Below, one piece after another: positions 1 to 7,201 of a stretch of 33,881 nt of DNA (position 1 is its first letter; each line of letters opens with the position of its first letter). The position numbers were made by a program, and so were the translations under genes. The notes under the pieces are model-generated. The model ran no database searches and was not told where the DNA came from. It was given only the letters and a program-made list of their open reading frames with translations. The stretch is from an uncultured Alphaproteobacteria bacterium (lineage in GTDB: Bacteria; Pseudomonadota; Alphaproteobacteria; Caulobacterales; Parvularculaceae), in assembly GCA_937895955.1 (NCBI GenBank), contig CALAZI010000232.1:1-33881 (forward strand), written 5' to 3'.

Positions 1-43
1 TCGGCGCGGCGGCGGCGTCTTCATCCCGTTCGTCTGGGTTCAT
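1..43 (-). CDS. N-terminus of an unidentified protein, cut by window edge
   Basis: An ATG on the minus strand at 43-41 opens a frame that stays open to the window edge and begins MNPDERDEDAAAAP. A purine-rich stretch (AGGTGAGAG) lies upstream at a usable, slightly long spacing. It follows hemD by about 46 bp on the same strand. In many alphaproteobacteria hemD is followed by an acidic, Ala-rich inner-membrane protein of the mitofilin type (COG4223), and the acidic start here is compatible with that. Only 14 codons are visible, so the identity is a guess from context. Confidence 0.45.
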   Translation of the reverse strand, partial: MNPDERDEDAAAAP

Positions 44-89
44 TTCGAACTCTCACCTGCTCTTTTGAGTATAAGACCGCCGGCCGCGC

Positions 90-827
90 CTAACGAGGCT
101 TCGCCATGCGGCCTTTGCGCGCCGAAAATTCCGCCGCGACAAGCGAGGCCATCGCCTCGGCGCTGCGTTCCGGCGCGACTTCAAGGCGGGCCCACTGAAT
201 TTCGCCCGCCGCGTCGGCGATTGGCGCGCTCAGGGCGAGCGCCGTCGCGCGCGCAAGGCGATCAGAGACGCCCGCTTTCTCGGCCTGCCGCGCAAAAAGA
301 CGCGCCGAGCGCGGCGAAAAAAAGACGACGACGCAATCCTCAGCGTTTTCATCGAGCGCGGCGGCCGCGGGAGCGGAAATTTCCGCGATTTCGACAGCGT
401 CATAAATGACGGCGCGGCGCGCTTCGACGCTTTTTTCGCCAAGCGATTTGATGAGATCGCCGGCGCGTTCCGACCCGGCAAGATGAAGGAGCGGACTTGG
501 CGGTTTCGATCGCGCAATGAGCGCCGCAAGGCTTTCGACGTCGCCCGCCGCGATGCTGACCGCCGCAAAGCCGGCATCGCGCGCCGCCGCCGCCGTGACG
601 GCGCCGACGGCGAAAACAGGGAGCGCGCGCTCAGCCGACTGCGCTGCAAACGCCCTCACCCCGTTCGCCGAGGTGAAGGCGAGCGCGCCGATCCCGGCAA
701 GATCGATTGCAGCCTTGCGCGGGCGTATGGCCATGACCGGCGACAGCACCGCCTCGACGCCGGCGGCGGCGATCATGGCGGCGAACGCTTCCGCGTCGGG
801 CGAGGGCCGTGTGATGATGACTTTCAT
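90..827 (-). CDS. hemD: Uroporphyrinogen-III synthase
   Basis: Cytoplasmic enzyme that closes and inverts ring D of hydroxymethylbilane to give uroporphyrinogen III, the branch point to heme and cobalamin. The 245-residue product starts with the typical beta strand and loop MKVIITRPSPDAEAFA, followed by an Ala/Val-rich two-lobed HEM4 pattern. Conserved local elements include the ALAFTSANGVRAF segment near residue 50 and VVVFFSPRSARLF near 170, as in the family. Length is normal. It is divergent from tsaD with about 100 bp between them. hemC, which often precedes hemD, is not present upstream here. Sequence divergence is high in this family, so the call rests on these motifs and context. Confidence 0.88.
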   Translation of the reverse strand: MKVIITRPSPDAEAFAAMIAAAGVEAVLSPVMAIRPRKAAIDLAGIGALAFTSANGVRAFAAQSAERALPVFAVGAVTAAAARDAGFAAVSIAAGDVESLAALIARSKPPSPLLHLAGSERAGDLIKSLGEKSVEARRAVIYDAVEIAEISAPAAAALDENAEDCVVVFFSPRSARLFARQAEKAGVSDRLARATALALSAPIADAAGEIQWARLEVAPERSAEAMASLVAAEFSARKGRMAKPR

Positions 828-929
828 GGCGCGCTTATAGGGGAGATTGACGGCTGAGAGGCAAGCGGGCGAAAGAAGCGGCGCTCGCCCTTTACTGATG
901 CGGCCCTACTTACTACTGGCGTCGCCCTA

Positions 930-2024
930 ATGAGCGAATTTCTCGTCCTTGGCGTTGAATCAAGCTGCGACGACACGGCGGCGGCGGTCGTTTGCGCGCG
1001 CGCCGACGGAACCCGCGAGATCCTCTCGAATGTGACGCTCGCCCAGTATGACCGCCACGCGGCCTATGGCGGGGTCGTTCCTGAAATCGCGGCGCGCGCC
1101 CATGTCGAGCGGATCGACGGGATTATCGCGCAAGCGATTGAAATGTCAGGGCGTACTTTCGCCGATCTTGACGCGGTGGCGGCGACAGCCGGGCCCGGCC
1201 TCATCGGCGGGGTGATGGTCGGCCTGACCGCTGGGAAAGCGATCGCCCTGGCGCACCGAAAACCGCTGATCCCGATCAACCATCTTGAAGGCCACGCGCT
1301 TTCGGCGCGCATGACCGAGGACGTCGGCTTTCCCTACCTGCTGCTGCTCGTCTCGGGCGGCCATACCCAACTGATCGAGGTTTCGGGCGTTGGGTCCTAC
1401 CGGCGGCTCGGCACGACGATCGACGACGCGGCGGGTGAGGCGTTCGACAAATCCGCGAAGCTGTTGGGGCTCGGCCAGCCCGGCGGACCGGCGATGGAGG
1501 AAGCCGCTAAAAGCGGCCGCGCCGACAAGTATGACTTCCCCAAACCGCTCGCCCGGCGCGAAGGATGCGACTTTTCCCTCGCCGGACTGAAAACGGCGCT
1601 CCGCCTTGCGGCGGAAGCCGTCGGCGATCCAAAGCCCGCCGACATCGCCGATCTCGCCGCATCCTTTCAGGCGGCGATCGCCGGCCATCTCGCCGACCGG
1701 ACCGAAAAGGCGATCGTGACCCTGAAAGAGGGTGGCGTTACGCGCACGCTCATTGTCGCCGGCGGCGTCGCAGCCAATCAGGAGATCCGCCGGCGCCTGA
1801 CGGCGCTTGCGGATAGCCACGCCTGGCGCCTCGTCGTTCCGCCGCCGAAATACTGCACCGATAACGGCGCCATGATCGCCTGGGCCGGCATTGAGCGCCT
1901 CCGCCTCGGGCTTGTTCCCGCTTTTGAAGACGCTCTCGCTTTCGCGCCGCGCGCGCGCTGGCCGCTCGCCGAACCGATCAGCGGCCGGGAGCATGGCGGC
2001 GGCAAGAAAGGGCCGAAGGCCTGA
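930..2024 (+). CDS. tsaD: tRNA N6-adenosine threonylcarbamoyltransferase
   Basis: TsaD (YgjD/Gcp/Kae1 family) transfers the threonylcarbamoyl group from TC-AMP to A37 of ANN-decoding tRNAs, working with TsaB and TsaE. The 364-aa protein starts with LGVESSCDDTAAAVV (ASKHA nucleotide-binding fold). It carries the metal-binding HLEGH motif near residue 120, VSGGHTQ near 140 and DDAAGEAFDK near 170, and ends with the usual DALAFAPRARWPL region. Length is normal for the family. No clear Shine-Dalgarno precedes the ATG, but the start matches the conserved N-terminus. mtaB, which acts on the t6A product, also lies in this window (22.5 kb). Confidence 0.97.
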   Translation: MSEFLVLGVESSCDDTAAAVVCARADGTREILSNVTLAQYDRHAAYGGVVPEIAARAHVERIDGIIAQAIEMSGRTFADLDAVAATAGPGLIGGVMVGLTAGKAIALAHRKPLIPINHLEGHALSARMTEDVGFPYLLLLVSGGHTQLIEVSGVGSYRRLGTTIDDAAGEAFDKSAKLLGLGQPGGPAMEEAAKSGRADKYDFPKPLARREGCDFSLAGLKTALRLAAEAVGDPKPADIADLAASFQAAIAGHLADRTEKAIVTLKEGGVTRTLIVAGGVAANQEIRRRLTALADSHAWRLVVPPPKYCTDNGAMIAWAGIERLRLGLVPAFEDALAFAPRARWPLAEPISGREHGGGKKGPKA

Positions 2025-2109
2025 ATTGCTGCGCCTTTTGTGCGCAGCATGAACGCAGCATTTTTTCAGCGAGTCCCGCGCGGATAGGCGTTTTTGCTTA
2101 TTGCGGCGC

Positions 2110-2149
2110 AAAAAAAACGCGGAAGCCGGGAGGGGGTGGCTTCCGCGTT
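2110..2149 (-). terminator. Intrinsic terminator of the 40-aa microprotein gene
   Basis: A perfect 12-bp inverted repeat (2116-2127 with 2138-2149, arm AACGCGGAAGCC) encloses a 10-nt loop. On the minus strand the stem is followed by a run of T (plus-strand A2110-A2117). The orientation therefore fits the minus-strand small gene ending at 2272 and gives a transcript of roughly 350 nt from the promoter at 2469-2497. It lies about 90 bp beyond the tsaD stop and has no T run in the tsaD direction. Confidence 0.85.
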
Positions 2150-2271
2150 CTTGCATCGTCGCCCTTGGGGGGGAGGGGGGATGTCCTGGTCGAAGGGGCG
2201 TTCTGCAGGACGGACGACGAATTCAAATGTCGGCCGCGATTATGGCGTCGCGGCGCGCCGCTTCATCGCGA

Positions 2272-2394
2272 TCAGGCGAAGAAGCCGGGGTTCAGATATC
2301 CGATCGCCGTCAGATAGCCGCCCGCGATAGCCGCGGAGAGGGCGAGAGCGAGGGCGAAGCGGACGCCGAAGGATGATCCGTTGGTCGTGAACAT
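2272..2394 (-). CDS. 40-aa single-pass membrane microprotein
   Basis: A 40-codon frame beginning MFTTNGSSFGVRF and ending LNPGFFA. Residues about 12-33 form one Ala/Leu-rich hydrophobic segment containing YLTAIG, so an inner-membrane microprotein is likely. An AGAAAAGAGA purine stretch precedes the ATG. Support for a real gene comes from its surroundings: a near-consensus sigma70 promoter at 2469-2497, a putative TetR operator over the start site, and a strong intrinsic terminator at 2110-2149, all on the same strand with nothing else between. The 43-aa microprotein at 11285-11416 has a similar hydrophobic end (YFSAIG). I do not recognise the family and assign no function. Confidence 0.65.
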   Translation of the reverse strand: MFTTNGSSFGVRFALALALSAAIAGGYLTAIGYLNPGFFA

Positions 2395-2456
2395 GGCTGT
2401 TTCTCTTTTCTGTGCGGCTTCGTCTGGCGAGGCGGCTTGATCGACCGACCCGCGGA

Positions 2457-2469
2457 AGCCTTGAACGCT
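2457..2469 (-). promoter_or_regulatory. Putative TetR-family operator at microprotein promoter
   Basis: The minus strand reads AGCGTTCAAGGCT, 12 of 13 bases identical to the perfect palindrome AGCGTTCAACGCT at 3250-3262 between tetR and gpsA. It touches the -10 hexamer (2469-2474) and covers the expected start of transcription, a usual position for repression. The repeat is seen directly; binding by the TetR protein encoded at 2592-3206 is inference. Confidence 0.6.
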
Positions 2470-2497
2470 ATCTAGTGCTGCACATGCACAATGTCAA
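2469..2497 (-). promoter_or_regulatory. Strong sigma70-type promoter of the microprotein gene
   Basis: On the minus strand: -35 TTGACA (2497-2492), a 17-bp spacer, and -10 TAGATA (2474-2469). The -35 is a perfect consensus and the spacing ideal. Upstream (2498-2585) the DNA is strongly AT-rich with A and T tracts, like an UP element, in an otherwise GC-rich window. The start codon of the 40-aa gene is about 70 nt downstream. Confidence 0.75.
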
Positions 2498-2554
2498 TGA
2501 ACATTTTCAAAAAAATTCATTCTTCAATATCAACTCGGCGTGAGCAGATGATGC

Positions 2555-2571
2555 TAAAAGAATTTCTTTTA
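2555..2571. repeat. Perfect 17-bp AT-rich palindrome downstream of tetR
   Basis: TAAAAGAA, a central T, then TTCTTTTA: arms of 8 bp are perfectly complementary. It sits 21 bp beyond the tetR stop, inside the AT-rich block upstream of the microprotein promoter. It could be a weak terminator for tetR (the minus strand continues AT-rich, with no clear T run) or a protein-binding site. The function is not determined. Confidence 0.5.
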
Positions 2572-2591
2572 ATTTCAATGTCTTATGGTTT

Positions 2592-3206
2592 TCAGCCGTG
2601 TTTCCGGTGCTGGAATCCATCCCAAACGAGGTCCATCACGTCATCCAGCTCGCCTTCCAGAACGTCGTAATCGCCCTCGTAATAAACCGCCGAACTGGCG
2701 AAGCGGAAAAAGATGTCCTGAAGAATCCGGGCCGTTCGCTGCGGATTGCATAAGGCGAGCTCGCCCGACTTCTGGCCTTCATCGAGCACTTCGCAGAGGA
2801 CGCGCGATTCCGCCTGTTCCCACTCATCGGCGAAACTCGGCCGTTCCCTCAGGATCTCTTGCGACAGCTCATAGGCTTTTGGGCGCTGATGGAAACGCTC
2901 ATAGACGAGCGACAGCTTCAGCTTGAAAAAGCCGCGCAGCTTTTCCTGAACGGAGAGGCCTGGCTTGCCGACCGCCTCGCGCAGAAGTCGAATCTGCTCG
3001 GCGCGAAGCCGGCGCACGAAGGCTTCGGCGATATCGAGCTTTGAGGGAAAGTAGCGATAGAGGTTGCCGGTCGACATGTTGCAGTCGCCGGCGATCTCCG
3101 ACATGGTCGTCTTGCCGTAGCCGTAATGCAGGAACCGACGGCTGGCGGCGTCAAGGATCGCGCGGGCCGTTTCATCGAGGGGCGGCGCTTCGCCGGTCAA
3201 TGGCAT
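2592..3206 (-). CDS. TetR/AcrR family transcriptional regulator
   Basis: A 204-aa protein with the standard TetR architecture. The N-terminal DNA-binding domain (about residues 13-60) contains the helix-turn-helix TTMSEIAGDCNMSTGNLYRYF, ending in the diagnostic YRYFPSK recognition-helix region. A helical C-terminal ligand domain follows, with FKLKLSLVYERFHQ and acidic helices toward the C-terminus. The ligand cannot be told from sequence. It is divergent from gpsA. A perfect 13-bp palindrome lies between the two genes, and a near copy sits at the promoter of the 40-aa gene just downstream, so autoregulation plus control of that microprotein is the simplest reading. The gene interrupts the tsaD-gpsA neighbourhood often seen in alphaproteobacteria. 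Confidence 0.92.
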   Translation of the reverse strand: MPLTGEAPPLDETARAILDAASRRFLHYGYGKTTMSEIAGDCNMSTGNLYRYFPSKLDIAEAFVRRLRAEQIRLLREAVGKPGLSVQEKLRGFFKLKLSLVYERFHQRPKAYELSQEILRERPSFADEWEQAESRVLCEVLDEGQKSGELALCNPQRTARILQDIFFRFASSAVYYEGDYDVLEGELDDVMDLVWDGFQHRKHG

Positions 3207-3249
3207 GGGTTCAATCTCTGGCCGCCATGAAGGACTGAATGCTTCCTAA

Positions 3250-3262
3250 AGCGTTCAACGCT
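3250..3262. promoter_or_regulatory. Perfect palindromic operator between tetR and gpsA
   Basis: AGCGTTCAACGCT is a perfect palindrome around one central base (two 6-bp arms). It lies in the 67-bp divergent gap, 44 bp from the tetR start codon and 12 bp before the gpsA ATG. Its size and place suit a TetR-type dimer. A copy with one mismatch is found at 2457-2469. Confidence 0.65.
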
Positions 3263-3273
3263 CAATTCCAACC

Positions 3274-4287
3274 ATGACACGCCGCGCGTCTCCTTTCCAC
3301 TCCGCAGCGATCATCGGCGGCGGCGCCTGGGGCACGGCGCTCGCGTCGCTGATCGCGGCCAACGGCGTCGACGCGCTGATATGGGCGCTCGAACCGGAGA
3401 CGGCCGCCGCGATCAATAGCGCGCATGAAAACACGCCCTTCCTGCCGGGGGTTCGTCTGCCGGCGGCGCTGAAGGCGACGTCCGATCTCGCGGCGACCGC
3501 CGGCCGCGAGGCCTATCTGTTCGTCGCGCCGGCTCAGCACGCGCGGCGTCTGCTTGAAGAGCTGAAAGGCGCGGCGCCAGCCGATGCGCCGCTCGCGCTT
3601 TGTTCAAAAGGCATTGAACGCGCGACCGGAAAGATGATGACCGAGGTCCTTGGCGAAGTATGGCCGACGGCCCGCCCGGCCGTCTTGTCAGGCCCGAGCT
3701 TCGCGCGCGACGTCGCGATCGGCCTGCCGACGGCGGTCACGCTGGCGGCGGCGGATCAGGCGCTCGGCGCCAGATGGGCCGCGACGCTCAGCGCGCCGCA
3801 TTTCCGGCCATACCTTTCCGACGACCTTGTCGGCGCCGAGCTTGGCGGCGCGGTGAAGAACGTGCTTGCGATCGCCGCCGGCGCCGTTGAGGGGCGCGCG
3901 CTCGGCGACAGCGCGCGCGCGGCCCTGATTGCGCGCGGTTTCGCCGAATTCCAGCGTCTCGGCGTGGCGCGCGGCGCCAAGGCCGAGACCATGGCCGGAC
4001 TTTCGGGCCTCGGCGATCTCATCCTCACGGCGACATCGCGCCAGTCGCGCAACATGTCGCTCGGCCTCGAGCTGGGGCGGGGACGGTCGATCGGAGAAAT
4101 TCTCGGCGAACGGCGCGCCGTCACCGAAGGCGTTGCGACGGCGCCGGCGGTTGTCGCCATGGCGAAGGCGGCGGGCGTCGACATGCCGATCTGCGCGGCG
4201 GTCGCCGATCTTGTCGGCGGCGCGCGCAGCCTTGACGAGATTATCGCCGATCTGCTGGCGCGTCCCTTAAAGACGGAAACAGGGTGA
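3274..4287 (+). CDS. gpsA: Glycerol-3-phosphate dehydrogenase [NAD(P)+]
   Basis: Reduces dihydroxyacetone phosphate to sn-glycerol 3-phosphate, the backbone precursor for phospholipids; cytoplasmic. The 337-aa protein has the Rossmann glycine motif GGGAWGTALA at residues 15-24 and the substrate-site lysine in LCSKGIERATG (Lys112). It has LSGPSFARDVAIGLPTA near 140, and the catalytic lysine in GAVKNVLAIAAG (Lys195). The C-terminal helical domain has the family's GLSGLGDLILTATS segment. Its stop lies 2 bp from the convergent stop of the next gene. Because the putative TetR operator sits 12 bp upstream of its ATG, expression could be affected by that regulator. Confidence 0.97.
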   Translation: MTRRASPFHSAAIIGGGAWGTALASLIAANGVDALIWALEPETAAAINSAHENTPFLPGVRLPAALKATSDLAATAGREAYLFVAPAQHARRLLEELKGAAPADAPLALCSKGIERATGKMMTEVLGEVWPTARPAVLSGPSFARDVAIGLPTAVTLAAADQALGARWAATLSAPHFRPYLSDDLVGAELGGAVKNVLAIAAGAVEGRALGDSARAALIARGFAEFQRLGVARGAKAETMAGLSGLGDLILTATSRQSRNMSLGLELGRGRSIGEILGERRAVTEGVATAPAVVAMAKAAGVDMPICAAVADLVGGARSLDEIIADLLARPLKTETG

Positions 4288-4289
4288 GA

Positions 4290-4673
4290 TCAGAGGCCTA
4301 CGCTGCGGAGCCATGAATCGCAGCTCGCCTGAAACGGGCGCGCCGACAATTTCGCGTTCCAGCCCGCCGTCCAGGCCTCGCCGCCTTTGACGCCGGCGAC
4401 CGCGCGGCAGGATTCAAATCCCGTCCGGTATTGCGAGGACAGGACGTCAACGCTCGAACCGGCGAGATCGCGGCCCTGATCGAAGCACTGGCACAGCACA
4501 TCGCGGCCGGCATCGGCCGGCGTCGCCGCGCCGGGTTGCGAGACGAGGACCGAACCGCCGGTCGTCGACGATTGCGAATTGGAGCCCCATCGCCCTCCGG
4601 AGACCATGAAAATCGCCGCCGCCAGAACGACCAGCGCCAGAACGCCGCCGAAAATCGCTTCGATGCTGCGCAT
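4290..4673 (-). CDS. Hypothetical membrane-anchored Cys-containing protein
   Basis: A 127-aa protein with one N-terminal hydrophobic segment (about residues 9-25) after a short MRSIEAIFGG start, then a Ser/Thr/Gly-rich linker (27-47). A small C-terminal domain holds four cysteines: the CQC pair at 61/63, Cys89 and Cys118. An exported, anchored domain with possible disulfides is likely. I chose the ATG at 4673 because the hydrophobic segment then begins right after the start; a longer frame upstream adds a low-complexity extension with no membrane logic. The family is not recognised. It is convergent with gpsA and divergent from the Irr-like gene. Confidence 0.7.
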   Translation of the reverse strand: MRSIEAIFGGVLALVVLAAAIFMVSGGRWGSNSQSSTTGGSVLVSQPGAATPADAGRDVLCQCFDQGRDLAGSSVDVLSSQYRTGFESCRAVAGVKGGEAWTAGWNAKLSARPFQASCDSWLRSVGL

Positions 4674-4801
4674 GCAAAACCCCACTCGCCGCTTCCCCAG
4701 CGCTGCGACTATAGCGCAAGGCGGGCGCAGTGAGAACGCGGCGCAACCCTCAGGACAGGACGCGCCGGCGAATTCCCGATTAAGGCGCGCAAAGGGTGGA
4801 A

Positions 4802-4819
4802 TTTGCGAACCATTCTCGA
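4802..4819. promoter_or_regulatory. ICE-like iron-control motif upstream of the Irr-like gene
   Basis: The sequence TTTGCGAACCATTCTCGA contains the GAA-N3-TTC core and flanks that partly match the rhizobial iron control element (TTTAGAA-N3-TTCTAAA), the known Irr binding site. It lies about 50 bp before the Irr-like start codon. The match is partial, so this is a candidate for autoregulation only. Confidence 0.35.
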
Positions 4820-4870
4820 CACCAGCGCGCGCGCTCACTAAGGTCGCCGGCTCCAAAAGGGCTGATACGG

Positions 4871-5260
4871 ATGACGACACGAGAAAAGCTGCAGGCGGCC
4901 GGCGTTCAGCCGACCCGCATACGCCTCGCCCTCGCCGACTATCTGTTCGACGGCGTCGACAAGCATGTGACGGTTCAAGAGGCGCTCGACGCGCTGCGGG
5001 CGCGGCGCATGCAGCCCTCGCTGGCGAGCCTTTACAACACGTTCAACGAATTCTGCCGCGCCGGTCTTATCCGCAAGGTGACGCTCGACGGCGGCGCGGC
5101 CTGGTTCGACACCAATATGGCGCCGCATCACCATCTCTATCACGAAGACGAGGGCCGGCTCGAAGACATCGAGGCGGTCAAAATCGCCGGACGGCCGCAA
5201 TTGCCGCACGGCGCTTCGGTGCGCGCGATCGATGTCGTCATTCGCGTCGGACGGAATTGA
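4871..5260 (+). CDS. irr: Fur-family regulator, likely iron response regulator Irr
   Basis: A 129-aa Fur-superfamily protein. Residues 1-75 form the winged helix (LQAAGVQPTRIRLALADYLF and LASLYNTFNEFCRAGLIRKV). The dimerisation part has the histidine cluster HHHLYHED at residues 86-93, typical of Irr, where an HxH motif binds heme. The C-terminal CxxC zinc pairs of classical Fur are absent, which also favours Irr. In rhizobia Irr acts at ICE boxes under low iron and is inactivated through heme. I chose the ATG at 4871 because it begins with the conserved MTTREKLQAAG start. It is convergent with argG, with 3 bp between the stops. Confidence 0.85.
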   Translation: MTTREKLQAAGVQPTRIRLALADYLFDGVDKHVTVQEALDALRARRMQPSLASLYNTFNEFCRAGLIRKVTLDGGAAWFDTNMAPHHHLYHEDEGRLEDIEAVKIAGRPQLPHGASVRAIDVVIRVGRN

Positions 5261-5263
5261 CCG

Positions 5264-6481
5264 TCAGCGCAAATTCCGCCGCGCGAGCAGTTTGAGCCGT
5301 AGTGCGTTGAGCTTGATGAAGCCTTCAGCGTCTTTCTGGTCGTAGACGGCGTCTTCCTCAAAGGTCACATGCGCCATCGAATAGAGCGATTTCGGCGAGG
5401 CGCGGCCGACGACATTGGCCGATCCTTTGTAGAGCTTCACCTTCACCGTTCCTTCGACATGCTCCTGGCTCTTGTCGATCAGCGCCTGCAGCATCTCGCG
5501 CTCCGGCGCGAACCAGAACCCGTTATAGATGAGCTCCGCATAGCGCGGCATGATCTCGTCTTTGAGATGCCCCGCCCCGCGGTCGAGCGTGATCTGCTCG
5601 ATGCCGCGATGCGCGACGAGAAGAATGGCGCCGCCCGGCGTCTCGTAAACGCCGCGCGATTTCATGCCGACGAAACGGTTCTCGACGAAATCGAGCCGGC
5701 CGCAGCCATGCTTGCGCCCAAGCTCATTCAGCGCGGCGAGCATGGCGGCGGGCGACAATGTTTCGCCGTTCAGCGAGACCGCGTCTCCCTTCCGGAAACC
5801 GATCTCGATGATTTCAGCCTTGTCGGGCGCCGCTTCAGGATCGACCGTGCGCTGATAAACATAATCGGGGGCTTCCTCGGCCGGGTCTTCCAGCACCTTT
5901 CCTTCCGAGGAGGTGTGCAACAGATTGGCGTCGACGGAAAACGGCGCTTCGCCGCGCCTGTCTTTCGGGATGTCGACCTGATGCGCCTCGGCCCAGGCGA
6001 TGAGCTTGGTGCGCGAATTCAGATCCCATTCGCGCCAGGGCGCGATCACCTTGATGTCGGGATTGAGCGCATAGGCTGAAAGCTCAAAGCGCACCTGGTC
6101 ATTGCCCTTGCCGGTCGCGCCATGGGCGACAGCGTCGGCGCCCGTCTCCTTGGCGATTTCGACGAGACGCTTTGAAATCAGCGGCCGCGCGATCGAGGTG
6201 CCGAGCTGGTACTGGCCTTCGTAAAGGGCGTTGGCGCGCATCATCGGGAAAACGAAGTCGCGCACGAACTCCTCGCGCAAATCCTCGATATAGATTTCCC
6301 TGACGCCGGCGCGCTCCGCCTTGCCGCGCACCGGCCCAAGCTCGTCGCCCTGGCCGAGATCCGCCGTGAAGGTGACGACCTCGCAGCCGTACTCGACCTG
6401 CAGCCATTTCAGGATGACCGACGTGTCGAGCCCGCCCGAATAGGCGAGCACGACTTTCTTGACGTCCTTGCGATGAGCCAT
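5264..6481 (-). CDS. argG: Argininosuccinate synthase
   Basis: Joins citrulline and aspartate with ATP to argininosuccinate in arginine biosynthesis; cytoplasmic homotetramer. The 405-aa protein carries the PP-loop AYSGGLDTS at residues 13-21, ARPLISKRLVEIA, the GATGKGNDQVRFEL segment near 120-135, and the C-terminal SLYSMAHVTFE region. Length and ends match the family closely. It is transcribed alone on the minus strand. Confidence 0.98.
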   Translation of the reverse strand: MAHRKDVKKVVLAYSGGLDTSVILKWLQVEYGCEVVTFTADLGQGDELGPVRGKAERAGVREIYIEDLREEFVRDFVFPMMRANALYEGQYQLGTSIARPLISKRLVEIAKETGADAVAHGATGKGNDQVRFELSAYALNPDIKVIAPWREWDLNSRTKLIAWAEAHQVDIPKDRRGEAPFSVDANLLHTSSEGKVLEDPAEEAPDYVYQRTVDPEAAPDKAEIIEIGFRKGDAVSLNGETLSPAAMLAALNELGRKHGCGRLDFVENRFVGMKSRGVYETPGGAILLVAHRGIEQITLDRGAGHLKDEIMPRYAELIYNGFWFAPEREMLQALIDKSQEHVEGTVKVKLYKGSANVVGRASPKSLYSMAHVTFEEDAVYDQKDAEGFIKLNALRLKLLARRNLR

Positions 6482-6578
6482 CGACCAACCCCTTTCGTCT
6501 GCGACAGATGCGGGGGCGCGTATAAAGGAAAGGCGCGTCGATGCTAAGCGCTATTTCAGCGCGGGAGCGCGGCGGCGC

Positions 6579-7127
6579 TTAGTCCTCGGTCGCCTCTTCA
6601 AGCGCTTTGACATGCGGCTTCACCGCCGCCTTGTCCGCCGCCGGCGCTTTCTTCACCGTTTCGACCATCGCCAGCGCGCCCTCGATCTGCGCGCGCATTT
6701 GCGGCGGGACCTGCGCCAGCATCGCCGGATCCATGCCGGCCATATCCTTTTCGTAGTTCGGGTTCTCCGCTTCCATCTTGACCGCCATATAGGCGATCAT
6801 GACGCGGTCGCCGGTCGCGGCCCAATCGTCCTGCGAAAAGCCGTGCGGCTTCAACAACGCGCCGAGCGCCGCATATTCGCCGGGATGCTCTTTCTTCAAC
6901 GCGGCGACGCCGTCCGAATAGGGGCGGAAATCCTTGCCGATCATCGGCTTTTCCTCGTCGAGGGTTTTGACGAGCTTTCCCTTGGCCTCCAGCCGCTCGC
7001 CAAGCTCCTCAACCGGCTCCAGCGTCCCGATGAACCGCTTCACCTTATCATCCGTCAACGGAGCTTCGGCGAGCGCCGGCGCGGCGGCGAAGGAGAAAGC
7101 GATAATGACGGCGAGCGTCCTGATCAT
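6579..7127 (-). CDS. Hypothetical exported protein
   Basis: A 182-aa protein with a clear Sec signal peptide (MIRTLAVIIAFSFAAAPALA, cleavage after about residue 20). A charged, helical mature region rich in Lys, Glu and Ala follows, with a Met/Pro stretch near 125-140 (MDPAMLAQVPPQM). No catalytic motif is visible. A periplasmic helical protein is the most that can be said. It lies 74 bp downstream of the S41-like gene on the same strand, so co-transcription is possible. Confidence 0.75.
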   Translation of the reverse strand: MIRTLAVIIAFSFAAAPALAEAPLTDDKVKRFIGTLEPVEELGERLEAKGKLVKTLDEEKPMIGKDFRPYSDGVAALKKEHPGEYAALGALLKPHGFSQDDWAATGDRVMIAYMAVKMEAENPNYEKDMAGMDPAMLAQVPPQMRAQIEGALAMVETVKKAPAADKAAVKPHVKALEEATED

Positions 7128-7201
7128 GGCGAAACCTCTTTTTTTTGCGGCGGCGCATAGTCCCCGCCCTCAATAGCGAAAGGAGCGGCCCGTTTGAAGC
7201 T

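Noticed and set aside
2236..2268. An 8-codon frame (MKRRAATP) directly after the 40-aa gene
   Set aside because: Too short to judge, with no ribosome-binding site of its own; more likely part of the 3' untranslated region.
6544..6582. Inverted repeat CTAAGCGC/GCGCTTAG after the exported hypothetical gene
   Set aside because: It has no T run on either strand and a long GC-rich loop; it is not convincing as a terminator.
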